In this document: positions 1 to 8,280 of the stretch, in pieces
How the letters are laid out: the number at the start of each line of letters is the position of its first letter
Position numbering within the stretch: the first letter of the stretch is position 1
Assembly: GCA_012512605.1 (NCBI GenBank)
Contig: JAAZDX010000176.1
Span: 1-21,536 of the forward strand
Direction of reading: 5' to 3'
Length of the DNA: 21,536 bases
Source: Bacillota bacterium
GTDB taxonomy: Bacteria; Bacillota; UBA4882; UBA10575
Translations under genes and position numbers: made by a program
Notes under the pieces: generated by a model
What the model was told of the DNA's origin: nothing
What the model saw: the letters and a program-made list of their open reading frames with translations, nothing else
Databases searched by the model: none

Positions 1-569
1 TCGGCCCCGCCGTTTTCAACCGCCTTCGCCAACGTCACAATGTCGGTGACATTGGGGGTAAGTTTGGCGATGAGCGGTAGTTTCGTGTTTTTCCGGGTGA
101 CGCGCAAGACTTCCTCCGCGCTTCGCGGATCCGTCCCAAAGGCAAGCCCACCCCGTTTGATGTTGGGGCAGGAGATGTTGACCTCCACCGCGGCAATACA
201 GGAATCTTCCGGCAAGGCGGAAGCCATTAACGCGTAATCATCCAGGGAAAAGCCAGAAATGTTAACGATAACCGGTGTCTTGAGCTTTTCCAACCGGGGC
301 AGGTAAGTGGTGATGAACTCTTCCAATCCAGGATTCTCCAGCCCCACCGCATTTAACATTCCGGAAGGAGTCTCCACCACCCGGGGTACCGGATTGCCCC
401 GGCGCGGCAAAGGAGTGATCCCCTTCACCGTAATCGCCCCCAAACTGGCCGGATCGTAAAAGGCCGCATACTCTTCCCCGAAACCATAGGTACCAGAGGC
501 CGTCATGACCGGGTTCTTTAAGGTTAATCCGCCTAGACAGGTAGTAAGGTCAATCGGCATCTCTTTCAT
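1..569 (-). CDS. pyrD: Dihydroorotate dehydrogenase, type 1B catalytic subunit (3' part cut off by the window)
   Basis: Oxidises dihydroorotate to orotate with FMN, the fourth step of UMP synthesis. As a type 1B enzyme it would work with the PyrK electron-transfer subunit encoded just upstream. About 189 residues are visible of a usual ~305; the frame is open to the window edge. Seen: N-terminal KNPVMTASGTYGFG, the FMN-region Lys in ITVKG (about residue 49), the NxxGLxNPG stretch (about 73-81), and NISCPN (about 131-136), whose Cys134 is the catalytic base of class 1 enzymes. Then comes AKLTPNVTD. The chosen ATG at 569 has GGAGG nine bases upstream; an ATG at 560 is the alternative. The start overlaps the end of pyrK by 20 bases, implying translational coupling. 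The family call is firm. Confidence 0.95.
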   Translation of the reverse strand, partial: MKEMPIDLTTCLGGLTLKNPVMTASGTYGFGEEYAAFYDPASLGAITVKGITPLPRRGNPVPRVVETPSGMLNAVGLENPGLEEFITTYLPRLEKLKTPVIVNISGFSLDDYALMASALPEDSCIAAVEVNISCPNIKRGGLAFGTDPRSAEEVLRVTRKNTKLPLIAKLTPNVTDIVTLAKAVENGGA

Positions 570-1479
570 CCCAAACCACCTCCCTGCCGTCGAAGACCGG
601 GCCATCCTTACAGACCCGCCGCCGTGCCAGCTTACCACCGGCGGTCCGTACCAAACAGACACAGCCCAAACAGGCCCCAATACCGCAGGCCATTCTTTCT
701 TCCAAAGATACCTCCACCGGGACCCCCGCCTGGCCGCACTTTTCAACGACCGCCTGCAACATCCCTTTCGGTCCGCAGGCCGCAACGGTAAAGGCTGCGC
801 GCACCTCCGGACCCGGACTGCACACCAAACCACTCACCAAATTACCAGCATCCCCACCGGGAGCCACTGCCTCTCCTCCTTGGCTGCGCGCCGGCTCATC
901 CGCTAAACCACGCGCCCTTTGATCTACCAAAACCGCTTGGAGGAGATCGGTCACCAAACCGGGATGGCCCATACTCCCGTCCATGGTGCTTACGGTATAA
1001 TCAACGCCCATCTGGAAGCGGGTTACCCGGCCCACATCTTCGATGAAGGCCCGGTTTTCCCCGCCCCAGAGGACTTTGACTGGCACCGCGGTCCGGTCCA
1101 CCGCTTCGATCAAAGTAAAAAGGGGGAAAATCCCGATCCCTCCAGCCACCAGGAGAAGTGCGCCCGTCGCCGGTACCGTAAAACCCTTCCCCACCGGCCC
1201 AATGACGCTTAAACTCTCCCCCGTCCGCACCCGGGTAAGGTGCGCGGTGCCCCGGCCAGCCACCCGGTAGTAGATGGTGATTTGCCCCTTTTGCCGGTCA
1301 ATCCCGGCAATACTGAATGGCCGCCGTAAAAGGGGATCGGTGGTCGCTCCCACCTGTAAGTGGACAAACTGGCCCGGTTGGGCGGTGGCGGCCACCGCTC
1401 CTTTCAGCACCAGCCGGTAGATGTCCGAGCCTAAACTATGGTTTTCAATCACGATCTCCCGGTGAAGCAAAACGATCAC
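550..1479 (-). CDS. pyrK: Dihydroorotate dehydrogenase electron-transfer subunit PyrK, with an internal insertion
   Basis: Passes electrons from the PyrD flavin through FAD and a 2Fe-2S cluster to NAD+. Seen: the FAD-binding RRPFSIAG (about residues 52-59), GPVGKGF (94-100), a GGIG nucleotide-binding turn (113-116), ACGPKGM (234-240), and the cluster motif CGIGACLGC with further cysteines (C265, C270, C273, C290). The length of 309 aa exceeds the usual ~255-265. The excess lies at about residues 185-228, a Gly/Ala/Arg-rich stretch (GGEAVAPGGDAGN) between the NAD-binding half and the cluster domain. The start is GTG at 1479, chosen because the N-terminus then matches the family; no good Shine-Dalgarno precedes it. 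A 105-base gap separates it from carB. Its end overlaps pyrD. Confidence 0.93.
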   Translation of the reverse strand: MIVLLHREIVIENHSLGSDIYRLVLKGAVAATAQPGQFVHLQVGATTDPLLRRPFSIAGIDRQKGQITIYYRVAGRGTAHLTRVRTGESLSVIGPVGKGFTVPATGALLLVAGGIGIFPLFTLIEAVDRTAVPVKVLWGGENRAFIEDVGRVTRFQMGVDYTVSTMDGSMGHPGLVTDLLQAVLVDQRARGLADEPARSQGGEAVAPGGDAGNLVSGLVCSPGPEVRAAFTVAACGPKGMLQAVVEKCGQAGVPVEVSLEERMACGIGACLGCVCLVRTAGGKLARRRVCKDGPVFDGREVVWDERDAD

Positions 1480-1584
1480 CCAATTTCATTTTTAATCAAT
1501 GGGACCCGTCGCTCGTTGTTCACTTGCTATAAAGCTTTGCAGATAGTAAGAACTATATCGAACGATCTTCGAAACTAAAACCTC

Positions 1585-4500
1585 TCACAGCACAATCAAA
1601 CTCGGCACGGTCTCCTCCATCACCTGCAGCCAGGCCGCAGCCGTATCCAGACTGGTAAAACAGGGGATCCCATGTTCCACCGCCGCCCGACGGATCGCAA
1701 AACCATCGGTGGCTGTCTTCCCGCCGTGGGTGGTCGTGTTCACCACACACTGGCCCTGCCCCTGGCGGATCTGGTCCCGGATCGCCGTTGAACCGGTGTG
1801 CAGTTTCGCCACCGTGGTTACCTCAAGGCCCACCCGGCGCAAGGCCTCCGCCGTTCCGGCGGTCGCCACCAACCGAAAGCCCAGGTTGTGGAAACGACGG
1901 ACCAGTTCAACCCCTTCGGCCTTGTCCCGGTCGGCTAGGGTCGCCAGCAGCGTACCATGGACCGACATTCGCATCCCAGCAGCCAGCAAAGCTTTGTAGA
2001 GCGCTTTCTCGTACTGATAGTCGATGCCCATGACTTCCCCGGTGGATTTCATCTCCGGCCCCAGCGAAGGTTCGACCTTCTGCAGTTTGGAGAAGGAGAA
2101 GACCGGAACTTTAACGGCAACCTTAGCGCCGACTGGCTTTAGCCCATGCTCAATGCCGAGCGCGGACAGGTTTTCCCCCAGCATAACTCGGGTCGCCAGT
2201 TCAACAATGGATAGCCCGGTCACCTTGCTCATGAACGGCACCGTCCGGCTGGAGCGGGGGTTTACTTCCAAAACATAGACCTCGTCATGGTAGATGACAT
2301 ATTGGATATTCAACAGGCCTTTAATCCGTAAGCTCCGAGCGATGGCCGTCGTCAGTTCGGTAATGGCCGCCTGTTGATCCGCCGCCACCCGCTGGGGTGG
2401 GTAGACGGCGATCGAATCGCCGGAATGAATCCCCGCCCGTTCCAGGTGCTCCATGATCCCGGGGAGGCAAACCGTCTCCCCGTCGGCGATGGCATCCACC
2501 TCCAACTCTTTACCCAAGAGGTACTGGGCGATCCAGATTTGCTGGTCGGGAAACTCCTGTAAGGCTTGGGCTAAAACCGTACGCAGCTGCGCCTGGTCGT
2601 AGACGATCTGCATCGCCCGTCCACCCAAGACATAAGAGGGCCGGACCATCAACGGATAACCCAACTCCCCAGCCAACTGTTCCCCCTCGGCTAGCGTGGA
2701 GACGCAGCCGCCGCGGGGCCGTCGGGCACCGATCTCCTGTAGGACCTGGTCGAAAAGGCCTCGCTCTTCGGCGCGGTCAATATCCGCCACTGCCGTCCCT
2801 AAAATCTTATATCCGCGGGCGGCCAGCCCCTTACAGAGCCCCAGCGCCGTCTGGCCGCCGAATTGAACAACGACCCCCTCCGGCTTCTCCTTCTCCAGCA
2901 CGGCACAGACATCCTCCAAAGTAAGCGGTTCAAAATACAACCGGTCGGCCGTGTCAAAATCGGTCGAGACCGTCTCCGGGTTATTATTGATAATGATACT
3001 CTCCACCCCGGCCCGGCGTAACGCCTGCACAGCATGGACCGAACAGTAGTCAAACTCGATCCCCTGCCCGATCCGGATCGGTCCCGAACCAAGAACCACC
3101 ACCTTACGGCGGGTGCCGACTTCCCCCTCATCCTCCTGGTCGTAACTGGAGTAAAAATAGGGGGTGGCCGCTTCGTACTCACCGGCGCAGGTATCAACCA
3201 TCTTAAAGACCGGCCGTAGGCCATGCTTGTTCCGGAAAGTATAGACCTCCTCTTCGGTGGTGTCCCACAGGCGGGCCACTTCCCGGTCGGCATAGCCCAG
3301 GTGTTTCGCCTGTCTCAGGATGGAGAGGTTAAAGGGGTTCGCCTTCAACTCTTCAGCCAAGGCGACGATCCCGCTGATCTTTTCTAAAAAGTAGGGGTGC
3401 CACTGATTTAGCCGGGCGACCTGTTCCACCGTCCAGCCCCGTCGGAAAGCCTCGGCAATGATAAAGAGGTGGTCGTCCTCCGGCTGCCGGCACCGGGCTT
3501 CCAGTTCGGTATCGCCCAATGCTTCCAAGGCCGGGTCGAGCAGGCCAAAGGCTTTAATCTCCAGGGAACGGACGGCTTTATTGAGCGCCGTCTCCAGGTT
3601 ACGCCCCAGGCCCATCACTTCCCCAGTCGCTTTCATCTGGGTACCGATCCTCCGGTCGGCGCCGGAGAATTTGTCAAAGGGCCAGCGCGGAATCTTGACC
3701 ACCACATAATCCAGGGCCGGTTCGGTACAGGCACTGGTTTGGCCGGTAACGGCGTTCTTCAGCTCGGCTAGGGTGTAACCGACCGCTATCTTCGCCGCCA
3801 CTTTCGCAATGGGGTAACCCGTTGCCTTGGAGGCTAAGGCGCTAGACCGGCTAAGGCGTGGATTAACCTCAATCACCACGTACTCCAGCCGCTCCGGGTG
3901 GAGAGCGAACTGTACATTACAACCGCCGGCAATCCCCAACGCATCGACGCTCTTCAACGCCGAACCGCGCAAACATTGCAGTTCCCGGTCGGTCAGGGTC
4001 TGGCAGGGGGCCACCACAATACTGTCGCCGGTGTGAACCCCCACCGGATTCATGTTCTCCATATGGCAGACGGTGATACTGTTCCCAGCGCTGTCACGTA
4101 AGACTTCAAACTCGATCTCCTTCCAACCGGCGACGCTTCTTTCCACCAAAATCTGCCGGATCATACTGGCCTTCAGGCCGCTTTCGGCAATCACCCTTAG
4201 CTCTTCGGCGTCATGGGCGATACCGCCCCCGGTGCCTCCCAGGGTGAAGGCGGGACGGACAATGACCGGATAACCAATGGTTTCGGCAAAGTCTAAAGCC
4301 GCTGCCACCTCCGTCACGATTGCACTCGCGGGAACCGGTTCGTTCAGCGTTCCGAGCATGGCGCGGAAATCTTCCCGGTCCTCAGCCTGGGCAATACTAG
4401 CGAGCGGGGTCCCGAGAATCGTAACGCCGCAGCGGGACAATACCCCGGCCTTCGCCAGCTGGAAGGCGAGGTTTAAACCGGTCTGGCCGCCCATCGTCGG

Positions 4501-4758
4501 CAAGAGCCCATCCGGCCGCTCCTTCTCAATGATCCGCTCCAAAAACTCCAGCGTTAACGGTTCAATATATACTTTGTCGGCACTCTCCCGGTCGGTCATG
4601 ATCGTCGCTGGATTGGAGTTGACCAGTACGGTCTCGATCCCTTCTTCCCGTAGCGCCCGGCAGGCTTGAGTGCCCGCATTATCAAACTCGGCCGCCTGGC
4701 CGATGATGATCGGCCCGGAACCGATCACCAACACCTTACGCCAGTTCCCTTTCGGCAT
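1585..4758 (-). CDS. carB: Carbamoyl-phosphate synthase large subunit
   Basis: Makes carbamoyl phosphate from bicarbonate, two ATP and ammonia, feeding PyrB. The 1057 aa match the family. Two ATP-grasp halves are visible. The first has RPAFTLGGTGGG, NPVGVHTGDSIVVAP and EVNPRLSRSSALASKATG; the second has RPSYVLGGRAMQ, HSGDSIAVYPP and EVNPRSSRTVPFMSKVTG. A C-terminal MGS-like regulatory domain ends with GFAIRRAAVEHGIPC. The metal and nucleotide residues recognised in both halves are intact, so it should be active. The frame is open further upstream to 4887, but the ATG at 4758 is preceded by GGGAGG and gives the standard MPKGNWRKVLVIGSGP N-terminus. It overlaps the end of carA by 23 bases. Because the partner CarA appears to lack glutaminase activity, this subunit may be fed by free ammonia (inference). 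Confidence 0.97.
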   Translation of the reverse strand: MPKGNWRKVLVIGSGPIIIGQAAEFDNAGTQACRALREEGIETVLVNSNPATIMTDRESADKVYIEPLTLEFLERIIEKERPDGLLPTMGGQTGLNLAFQLAKAGVLSRCGVTILGTPLASIAQAEDREDFRAMLGTLNEPVPASAIVTEVAAALDFAETIGYPVIVRPAFTLGGTGGGIAHDAEELRVIAESGLKASMIRQILVERSVAGWKEIEFEVLRDSAGNSITVCHMENMNPVGVHTGDSIVVAPCQTLTDRELQCLRGSALKSVDALGIAGGCNVQFALHPERLEYVVIEVNPRLSRSSALASKATGYPIAKVAAKIAVGYTLAELKNAVTGQTSACTEPALDYVVVKIPRWPFDKFSGADRRIGTQMKATGEVMGLGRNLETALNKAVRSLEIKAFGLLDPALEALGDTELEARCRQPEDDHLFIIAEAFRRGWTVEQVARLNQWHPYFLEKISGIVALAEELKANPFNLSILRQAKHLGYADREVARLWDTTEEEVYTFRNKHGLRPVFKMVDTCAGEYEAATPYFYSSYDQEDEGEVGTRRKVVVLGSGPIRIGQGIEFDYCSVHAVQALRRAGVESIIINNNPETVSTDFDTADRLYFEPLTLEDVCAVLEKEKPEGVVVQFGGQTALGLCKGLAARGYKILGTAVADIDRAEERGLFDQVLQEIGARRPRGGCVSTLAEGEQLAGELGYPLMVRPSYVLGGRAMQIVYDQAQLRTVLAQALQEFPDQQIWIAQYLLGKELEVDAIADGETVCLPGIMEHLERAGIHSGDSIAVYPPQRVAADQQAAITELTTAIARSLRIKGLLNIQYVIYHDEVYVLEVNPRSSRTVPFMSKVTGLSIVELATRVMLGENLSALGIEHGLKPVGAKVAVKVPVFSFSKLQKVEPSLGPEMKSTGEVMGIDYQYEKALYKALLAAGMRMSVHGTLLATLADRDKAEGVELVRRFHNLGFRLVATAGTAEALRRVGLEVTTVAKLHTGSTAIRDQIRQGQGQCVVNTTTHGGKTATDGFAIRRAAVEHGIPCFTSLDTAAAWLQVMEETVPSLIVL

Positions 4759-5845
4759 GGTCCAACCTCCCTTCCACCGCCGCCGCGAACCATGCAAAAA
4801 TCCCATCGTGCACTGCGGGGCCCGGGGCCGCTTCCGGCTGGTACTGAACCGTAAGGATTGGGGCCTCCGTGTGGCGGAGCCCTTCAACAGTACCGTCGTT
4901 CAAATTGGAGGCCCACATGACAAAGCCCGTTCCCAGCAGCGACTCGGCCCGCACGGCATAGGCGTGGTTCTGGGCGGTGATCAACACCTTGCCACTAACC
5001 AGGTTTTGCACCGGGTAATTCCCGCCCCGGTGGCCAAAGGGCAGCTTATACGTTTCTCCCCCCGCTGCCCGCGCCAGGAGTTGATGGCCCAAACCAATCC
5101 CGAGGATGGGCAGTCTCCCGCTAAGCTTCCTAAGCTCCGCACCAATCTCCGGCAGCCCCGCCGGATCCCCTGGCCCGCTGCTGACCACCAGACCCTGGGG
5201 TTTGATTTCCATGATCTCTGCCGCCGCCGTCTGTGCGGGAAACACATGCAGGCAAAAGCCCCTTTGTCGAAGACAGCGGAGCAGGCTTCGTTTTACGCCC
5301 AGATCAAGGACGGCCACCCCCGGGCCCGCCCCCGGAATAAGATAGCCTTCCGCCGTCGTTGCTTGGTAGACCAAGTGGGGCGTATGCCGACTTCCCGCCG
5401 GTGCCGCCGCAGCCCAAAAATTCTGCCCCACCACCAAATCACGTACAAGCACTCCCGGCTGTGTCCCCTTTTGCCGTAGATACCTGGCGAGCGCCCGGGT
5501 ATCGACCGCTTTAAGACCGGGGATCTTTTGTTTATGACAAAAATCCTCCAGACTACCGTCGGTCCCGGAAGCTCCCGCCCCGGTGGCGAGCTCCCGGAGG
5601 ATGAGCCCTTTCAACAGGACCTTGCCGGCTTCACCGGCACCCCAGCGCCAGCCACTGTTTCCGATCTGGGGCTGGGTAAAGGTTAAAATCTGACCGGCAT
5701 AAACCAGATCGGTGATCATCTCCTGAGCACCACTCATCGCCGTGTTAAAAACAACTTCGCCGCTGACCGTCCCATCTTTCTCTGGCCAGGAGCCGAACTC
5801 CTCACCGGGAAAGGCTTTACCGTCCTTTAAAACAAGCCATGCCAT
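4736..5845 (-). CDS. carA: Carbamoyl-phosphate synthase small subunit with lost glutaminase catalytic residues
   Basis: Family role: class I amidotransferase subunit that hydrolyses glutamine and channels ammonia to CarB. The 369 aa, the N-terminal small-subunit domain (GTVSGEVVFNTAMSG) and the C-terminal GATase fold (SSGPGDP at 222-228, LGHQLLA at 252-258) are all in place. However, the nucleophile elbow, normally GICLGHQ, reads GIGLGHQ, so Cys is Gly251. The catalytic His of VQYHPEA is Gln336 (VQYQPEA). Glu338 remains. Other glutamine-site positions also differ: TGYQE reads SGAQE, NHGFAV reads NHAYAV, and YPHIGN reads QPQIGN. I infer that it cannot use glutamine and serves structurally, with ammonia as nitrogen donor, as in animal CPS I where the Cys is also lost. 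The reading frame is intact. The start at 5845 has a G-rich ribosome site (GGGGGAAA). Confidence 0.93.
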   Translation of the reverse strand: MAWLVLKDGKAFPGEEFGSWPEKDGTVSGEVVFNTAMSGAQEMITDLVYAGQILTFTQPQIGNSGWRWGAGEAGKVLLKGLILRELATGAGASGTDGSLEDFCHKQKIPGLKAVDTRALARYLRQKGTQPGVLVRDLVVGQNFWAAAAPAGSRHTPHLVYQATTAEGYLIPGAGPGVAVLDLGVKRSLLRCLRQRGFCLHVFPAQTAAAEIMEIKPQGLVVSSGPGDPAGLPEIGAELRKLSGRLPILGIGLGHQLLARAAGGETYKLPFGHRGGNYPVQNLVSGKVLITAQNHAYAVRAESLLGTGFVMWASNLNDGTVEGLRHTEAPILTVQYQPEAAPGPAVHDGIFAWFAAAVEGRLDHAERELA

Positions 5846-5876
5846 CTGGGCTTTCCCCCTTCATCCCTGTTCCGAC

Positions 5877-5898
5877 GGGACCACTGGTTTGTAGTCCC
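5877..5898 (-). other. Short hairpin in the pyrC-carA gap
   Basis: In the 95-base gap between pyrC and carA the transcript can fold GGGACTAC around a 6-base loop (AAACCA) with GTGGTCCC, an 8-bp stem with one G-U pair. No T-run follows, so it is not an intrinsic terminator. It could stabilise or mark a processing point before carA, or be chance. Only the complementarity is seen. Confidence 0.4.
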
Positions 5899-5940
5899 TT
5901 CAGTATCCTTCCCCCGTTTAAGCCCGGGTAGCTTTCCGCT

Positions 5941-7269
5941 TCAGTCCAGAACTATCCGGTCCTTAACCACCAGCTTCCCGCCGACCCAAACCATAACGGG
6001 AAAGCCTTGTAGTTCCTGGCCGAGAAACGGCGTGTTATGGGCTTTCGACTCCCGGGTTTCCGCCGTCACCAACTCCCGCCACTCCGGGTCAAAGAGAACC
6101 AAATCGGCAGGGGTGCCTTCGGCTAAAGTTCCCCCCGTAAGCCCAAACCGGCGGGCCGGATTCACTGCCCAAAGCTCAATCAACTTGTCCGGCGTCAGTC
6201 TCCCCTTGGCCACCAACTCCTGCCATACCGCCGCCAAAGCCGTCTCCAGCCCATTGATCCCAAAGGGTGCCTCAGCAAAGGGCTGGGCCTTCTCTTCCCA
6301 AGTGTGGGGCGCATGGGCGGTGGCCAGCATATCGATGGTCCCGTCCAACAGCCCGGCCAACAAGGCCTCCTGATCCGCCTGGCTTGGTAGCGGCGGGTTT
6401 ACTTTATAGGAAGTGTTGGTCAGAGGCACATCCACGTCGGCAAAGAGTAAATGATGGGGGTTGACCTCGGCTGTAAGATCAATCCCGGCCGCTTTGGCCA
6501 TCCTAATCACCTGGACACTTTCTTTGGTCGAAACATGGGCAATATGGAGGCGGCCCCCGGTCTCCCCAGCCAGTAGTGCATCGCGGGCCACCATCACACT
6601 CTCGGCACTGGCCGGTATTCCTCTTAAGCCCAGCCGCGCGCTATGCTTGCCCTTTCGCATCACGCCCGCCCCGGCCAGACTGGCATCCTCGCAGTGGCTG
6701 ATCACCGGACAGCCGGTGAGCTTGGCGTATTCCAACGCCAGACGAAAAGTCTCGGCGCTCTGGATTCCTTTACCGTCGTCGGAGAAGGCGACCGCACCGC
6801 CGGCTTTCAGGTCCACCATCTCCGTGATTTCCTTACCGGCCATCCCCTTGGTGACGGCCGCCACCGGATAGACCCGCGCTTTGCCCGCCCGTTCACCCTC
6901 CAAACGAACGAACTCCACCAGCGCGCGGGTATCAATCACCGGCTGCGTATTGGCCATGGCTAGAATGGAGGTGAAGCCGCCCCGCACTGCCGCCCTGACT
7001 CCGCTTTGGATCTCTTCCTTCTCTTCCTGCCCCGGCTCGCGCAGGTGCACATGGGCATCGACCAAACCGGGAAAGAGATACTTCCCGGTCCCGTCCACTT
7101 GGGTAACTTCCTCCTCTGCGGAACAGCCCAGCAGCATCAAAGCCGCTTCCGCGGTTAACCCTTCACCCACCACGACCTTGTGAATCCGGCCTGCCCGCAC
7201 CAGCAGACTGCCGCGGCCGGAGATCCCTTGGGCCGGATCAACGAGATGCGCATCTTTAATCCACAACAC
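5941..7269 (-). CDS. pyrC: Dihydroorotase, class I, lacking the usual catalytic Asp (possibly inactive)
   Basis: Family role: zinc-dependent closure of carbamoyl aspartate to dihydroorotate. The 442-aa amidohydrolase keeps the metal-site signature DAHVHLREPG (H73, H75), the bridging-Asp stretch AFSDDG (162-166), SHCED (H192) and HIAHVST (H245). The motif normally read as ATDHAPHT is ATAHAPHT here, so the Asp that acts as general base and metal ligand (Asp304 in Bacillus enzymes) is Ala318. The codon is a clean GCC. NPPLR, whose Arg is usually conserved, is NPPLP, and MPNT is MANT. It may be a structural partner of PyrB, as known for pseudo-dihydroorotases, with a second dihydroorotase elsewhere (inference). 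The start is GTG at 7269, with GGAGG upstream, overlapping the end of pyrB by 14 bases. Confidence 0.93.
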   Translation of the reverse strand: MLWIKDAHLVDPAQGISGRGSLLVRAGRIHKVVVGEGLTAEAALMLLGCSAEEEVTQVDGTGKYLFPGLVDAHVHLREPGQEEKEEIQSGVRAAVRGGFTSILAMANTQPVIDTRALVEFVRLEGERAGKARVYPVAAVTKGMAGKEITEMVDLKAGGAVAFSDDGKGIQSAETFRLALEYAKLTGCPVISHCEDASLAGAGVMRKGKHSARLGLRGIPASAESVMVARDALLAGETGGRLHIAHVSTKESVQVIRMAKAAGIDLTAEVNPHHLLFADVDVPLTNTSYKVNPPLPSQADQEALLAGLLDGTIDMLATAHAPHTWEEKAQPFAEAPFGINGLETALAAVWQELVAKGRLTPDKLIELWAVNPARRFGLTGGTLAEGTPADLVLFDPEWRELVTAETRESKAHNTPFLGQELQGFPVMVWVGGKLVVKDRIVLD

Positions 7270-8194
7270 GGCTGGTTCCTCCTCCCATCAGTAGATAGAT
7301 TATCGCCATCCGGACCGCCACCCCGTTGGTCACCTGTTCTTCAATCACCGAACTGGCACTGTCCGCCAAGTCGCTGGCGATCTCCACCCCGCGGTTGATC
7401 GGTCCCGGGTGCAGGACGATGGTCTCTTTCCCGGTCCTGGCCAGTCGTGCTTTGGTTAAGCCGTAAAGGCGGTGGTATTCACGGACAGAAGGGAATAGAC
7501 CCCGTTCCTGCCTTTCCAACTGGAGACGGAGGGCCATTACCGCGTCGGTGCCGGGTAGTTCCTGGTCCAGATCGTAGGCGATCTTCACCCCCAGGTAACC
7601 CATGTCCGGCGGGAGCAATGTCGGGGGGCCCACCAGTACCACTTCCGCGCCGAGTTTTTTAAGGCCCAGCACATTACTCCGGGCCACCCGCGAATGGAGA
7701 ATATCGCCGACGATCACAATTTTCTTGCCGGCAATCTCCCCCAACCGTTCTTTAAGGGTGAAAAAATCCAGTAAAGCCTGGGTCGGATGGGCATGGGCCC
7801 CATCCCCGCCGTTGATCACGCCCGCCTTCAGCTGTTCGGCCAGAAATGCCGCCGCGCCCGCACTGGCGTGTCTGATCACAACCAGGTCAACATTCATCGC
7901 CTGCAAGGTCTTGGCCGTATCATAGAGGCTCTCACCTTTGTTGACACTACTTTGCGCCACGGAAAAGTTGGTCACATCCGCCCCCAAAATTTTACCGGCA
8001 GTTTCAAATGAAGTCCGTGTCCGGGTACTGTTTTCGTAAAACATTAGCGCAATCGACTTTCCCCTAAACGTCGGCAGCTTCTTAATCGGCCGCTCTAAAA
8101 TCTCCTTCATGGGGAGTGCGGTTTGCAAGACATGTTCGATCTCGTCGGCAGTTAAATCATCCAGGTCCAATAGGTTCCGGTGTTTCCAGTGCAT
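7256..8194 (-). CDS. pyrB: Aspartate carbamoyltransferase catalytic subunit
   Basis: Condenses carbamoyl phosphate with aspartate, the committed step of pyrimidine synthesis. The 312 aa are the normal length. Key elements are present: STRTRTSFE (carbamoyl-phosphate loop, about residues 56-64), the 80s-loop Lys in SSVNKGESLYDT, GDGAHAHPTQALLD, VGDILHSRVARSN, RLQLERQ and HPGPINRGVE (aspartate-side loop). No PyrI regulatory subunit is seen nearby, fitting a Firmicute-type enzyme controlled at RNA level. It is the first gene of the operon; the ATG at 8194 follows GGAGG with good spacing, and the attenuator terminator ends only about 34 bases upstream. It appears fully functional, in contrast to the PyrC and CarA subunits behind it. 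Confidence 0.97.
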   Translation of the reverse strand: MHWKHRNLLDLDDLTADEIEHVLQTALPMKEILERPIKKLPTFRGKSIALMFYENSTRTRTSFETAGKILGADVTNFSVAQSSVNKGESLYDTAKTLQAMNVDLVVIRHASAGAAAFLAEQLKAGVINGGDGAHAHPTQALLDFFTLKERLGEIAGKKIVIVGDILHSRVARSNVLGLKKLGAEVVLVGPPTLLPPDMGYLGVKIAYDLDQELPGTDAVMALRLQLERQERGLFPSVREYHRLYGLTKARLARTGKETIVLHPGPINRGVEIASDLADSASSVIEEQVTNGVAVRMAIIYLLMGGGTSRVVD

Positions 8195-8227
8195 AGGGCA
8201 AACCTCCTTCCAATCTTACGGGGTGAT

Positions 8228-8260
8228 ACAAAAAAACCTCCTGGCCAAAGGCAGGAGGAT
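8228..8260 (-). terminator. Second pyr attenuator: intrinsic terminator just before pyrB
   Basis: The transcript contains CCTCCTG and CAGGAGG separated by 8 bases and followed by a run of seven T. This is an intrinsic terminator that would end transcription before pyrB. Its loop sequence CCTTTGGC is complementary (one G-U) to GCCAAGGG, the 3' arm of the PyrR-type hairpin at 8281-8313. The two folds therefore compete, which is how PyrR attenuation works. Confidence 0.9.
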
Positions 8261-8280
8261 TGCAGCACAAATCCAGCTTA

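Noticed and set aside
505..906. 133-codon open frame on the plus strand
   Set aside because: Antisense to pyrD and pyrK, low-complexity Pro/Thr/His composition, no family features.
4759..4887. Upstream in-frame extension of carB
   Set aside because: It lies inside carA, lacks homology to the CarB N-terminus, and the ATG at 4758 has a good ribosome site and the standard start sequence.
4670..5479. 269-codon open frame on the plus strand
   Set aside because: It is the antisense shadow of carA in GC-rich DNA; it resembles no protein family and has no ribosome site.
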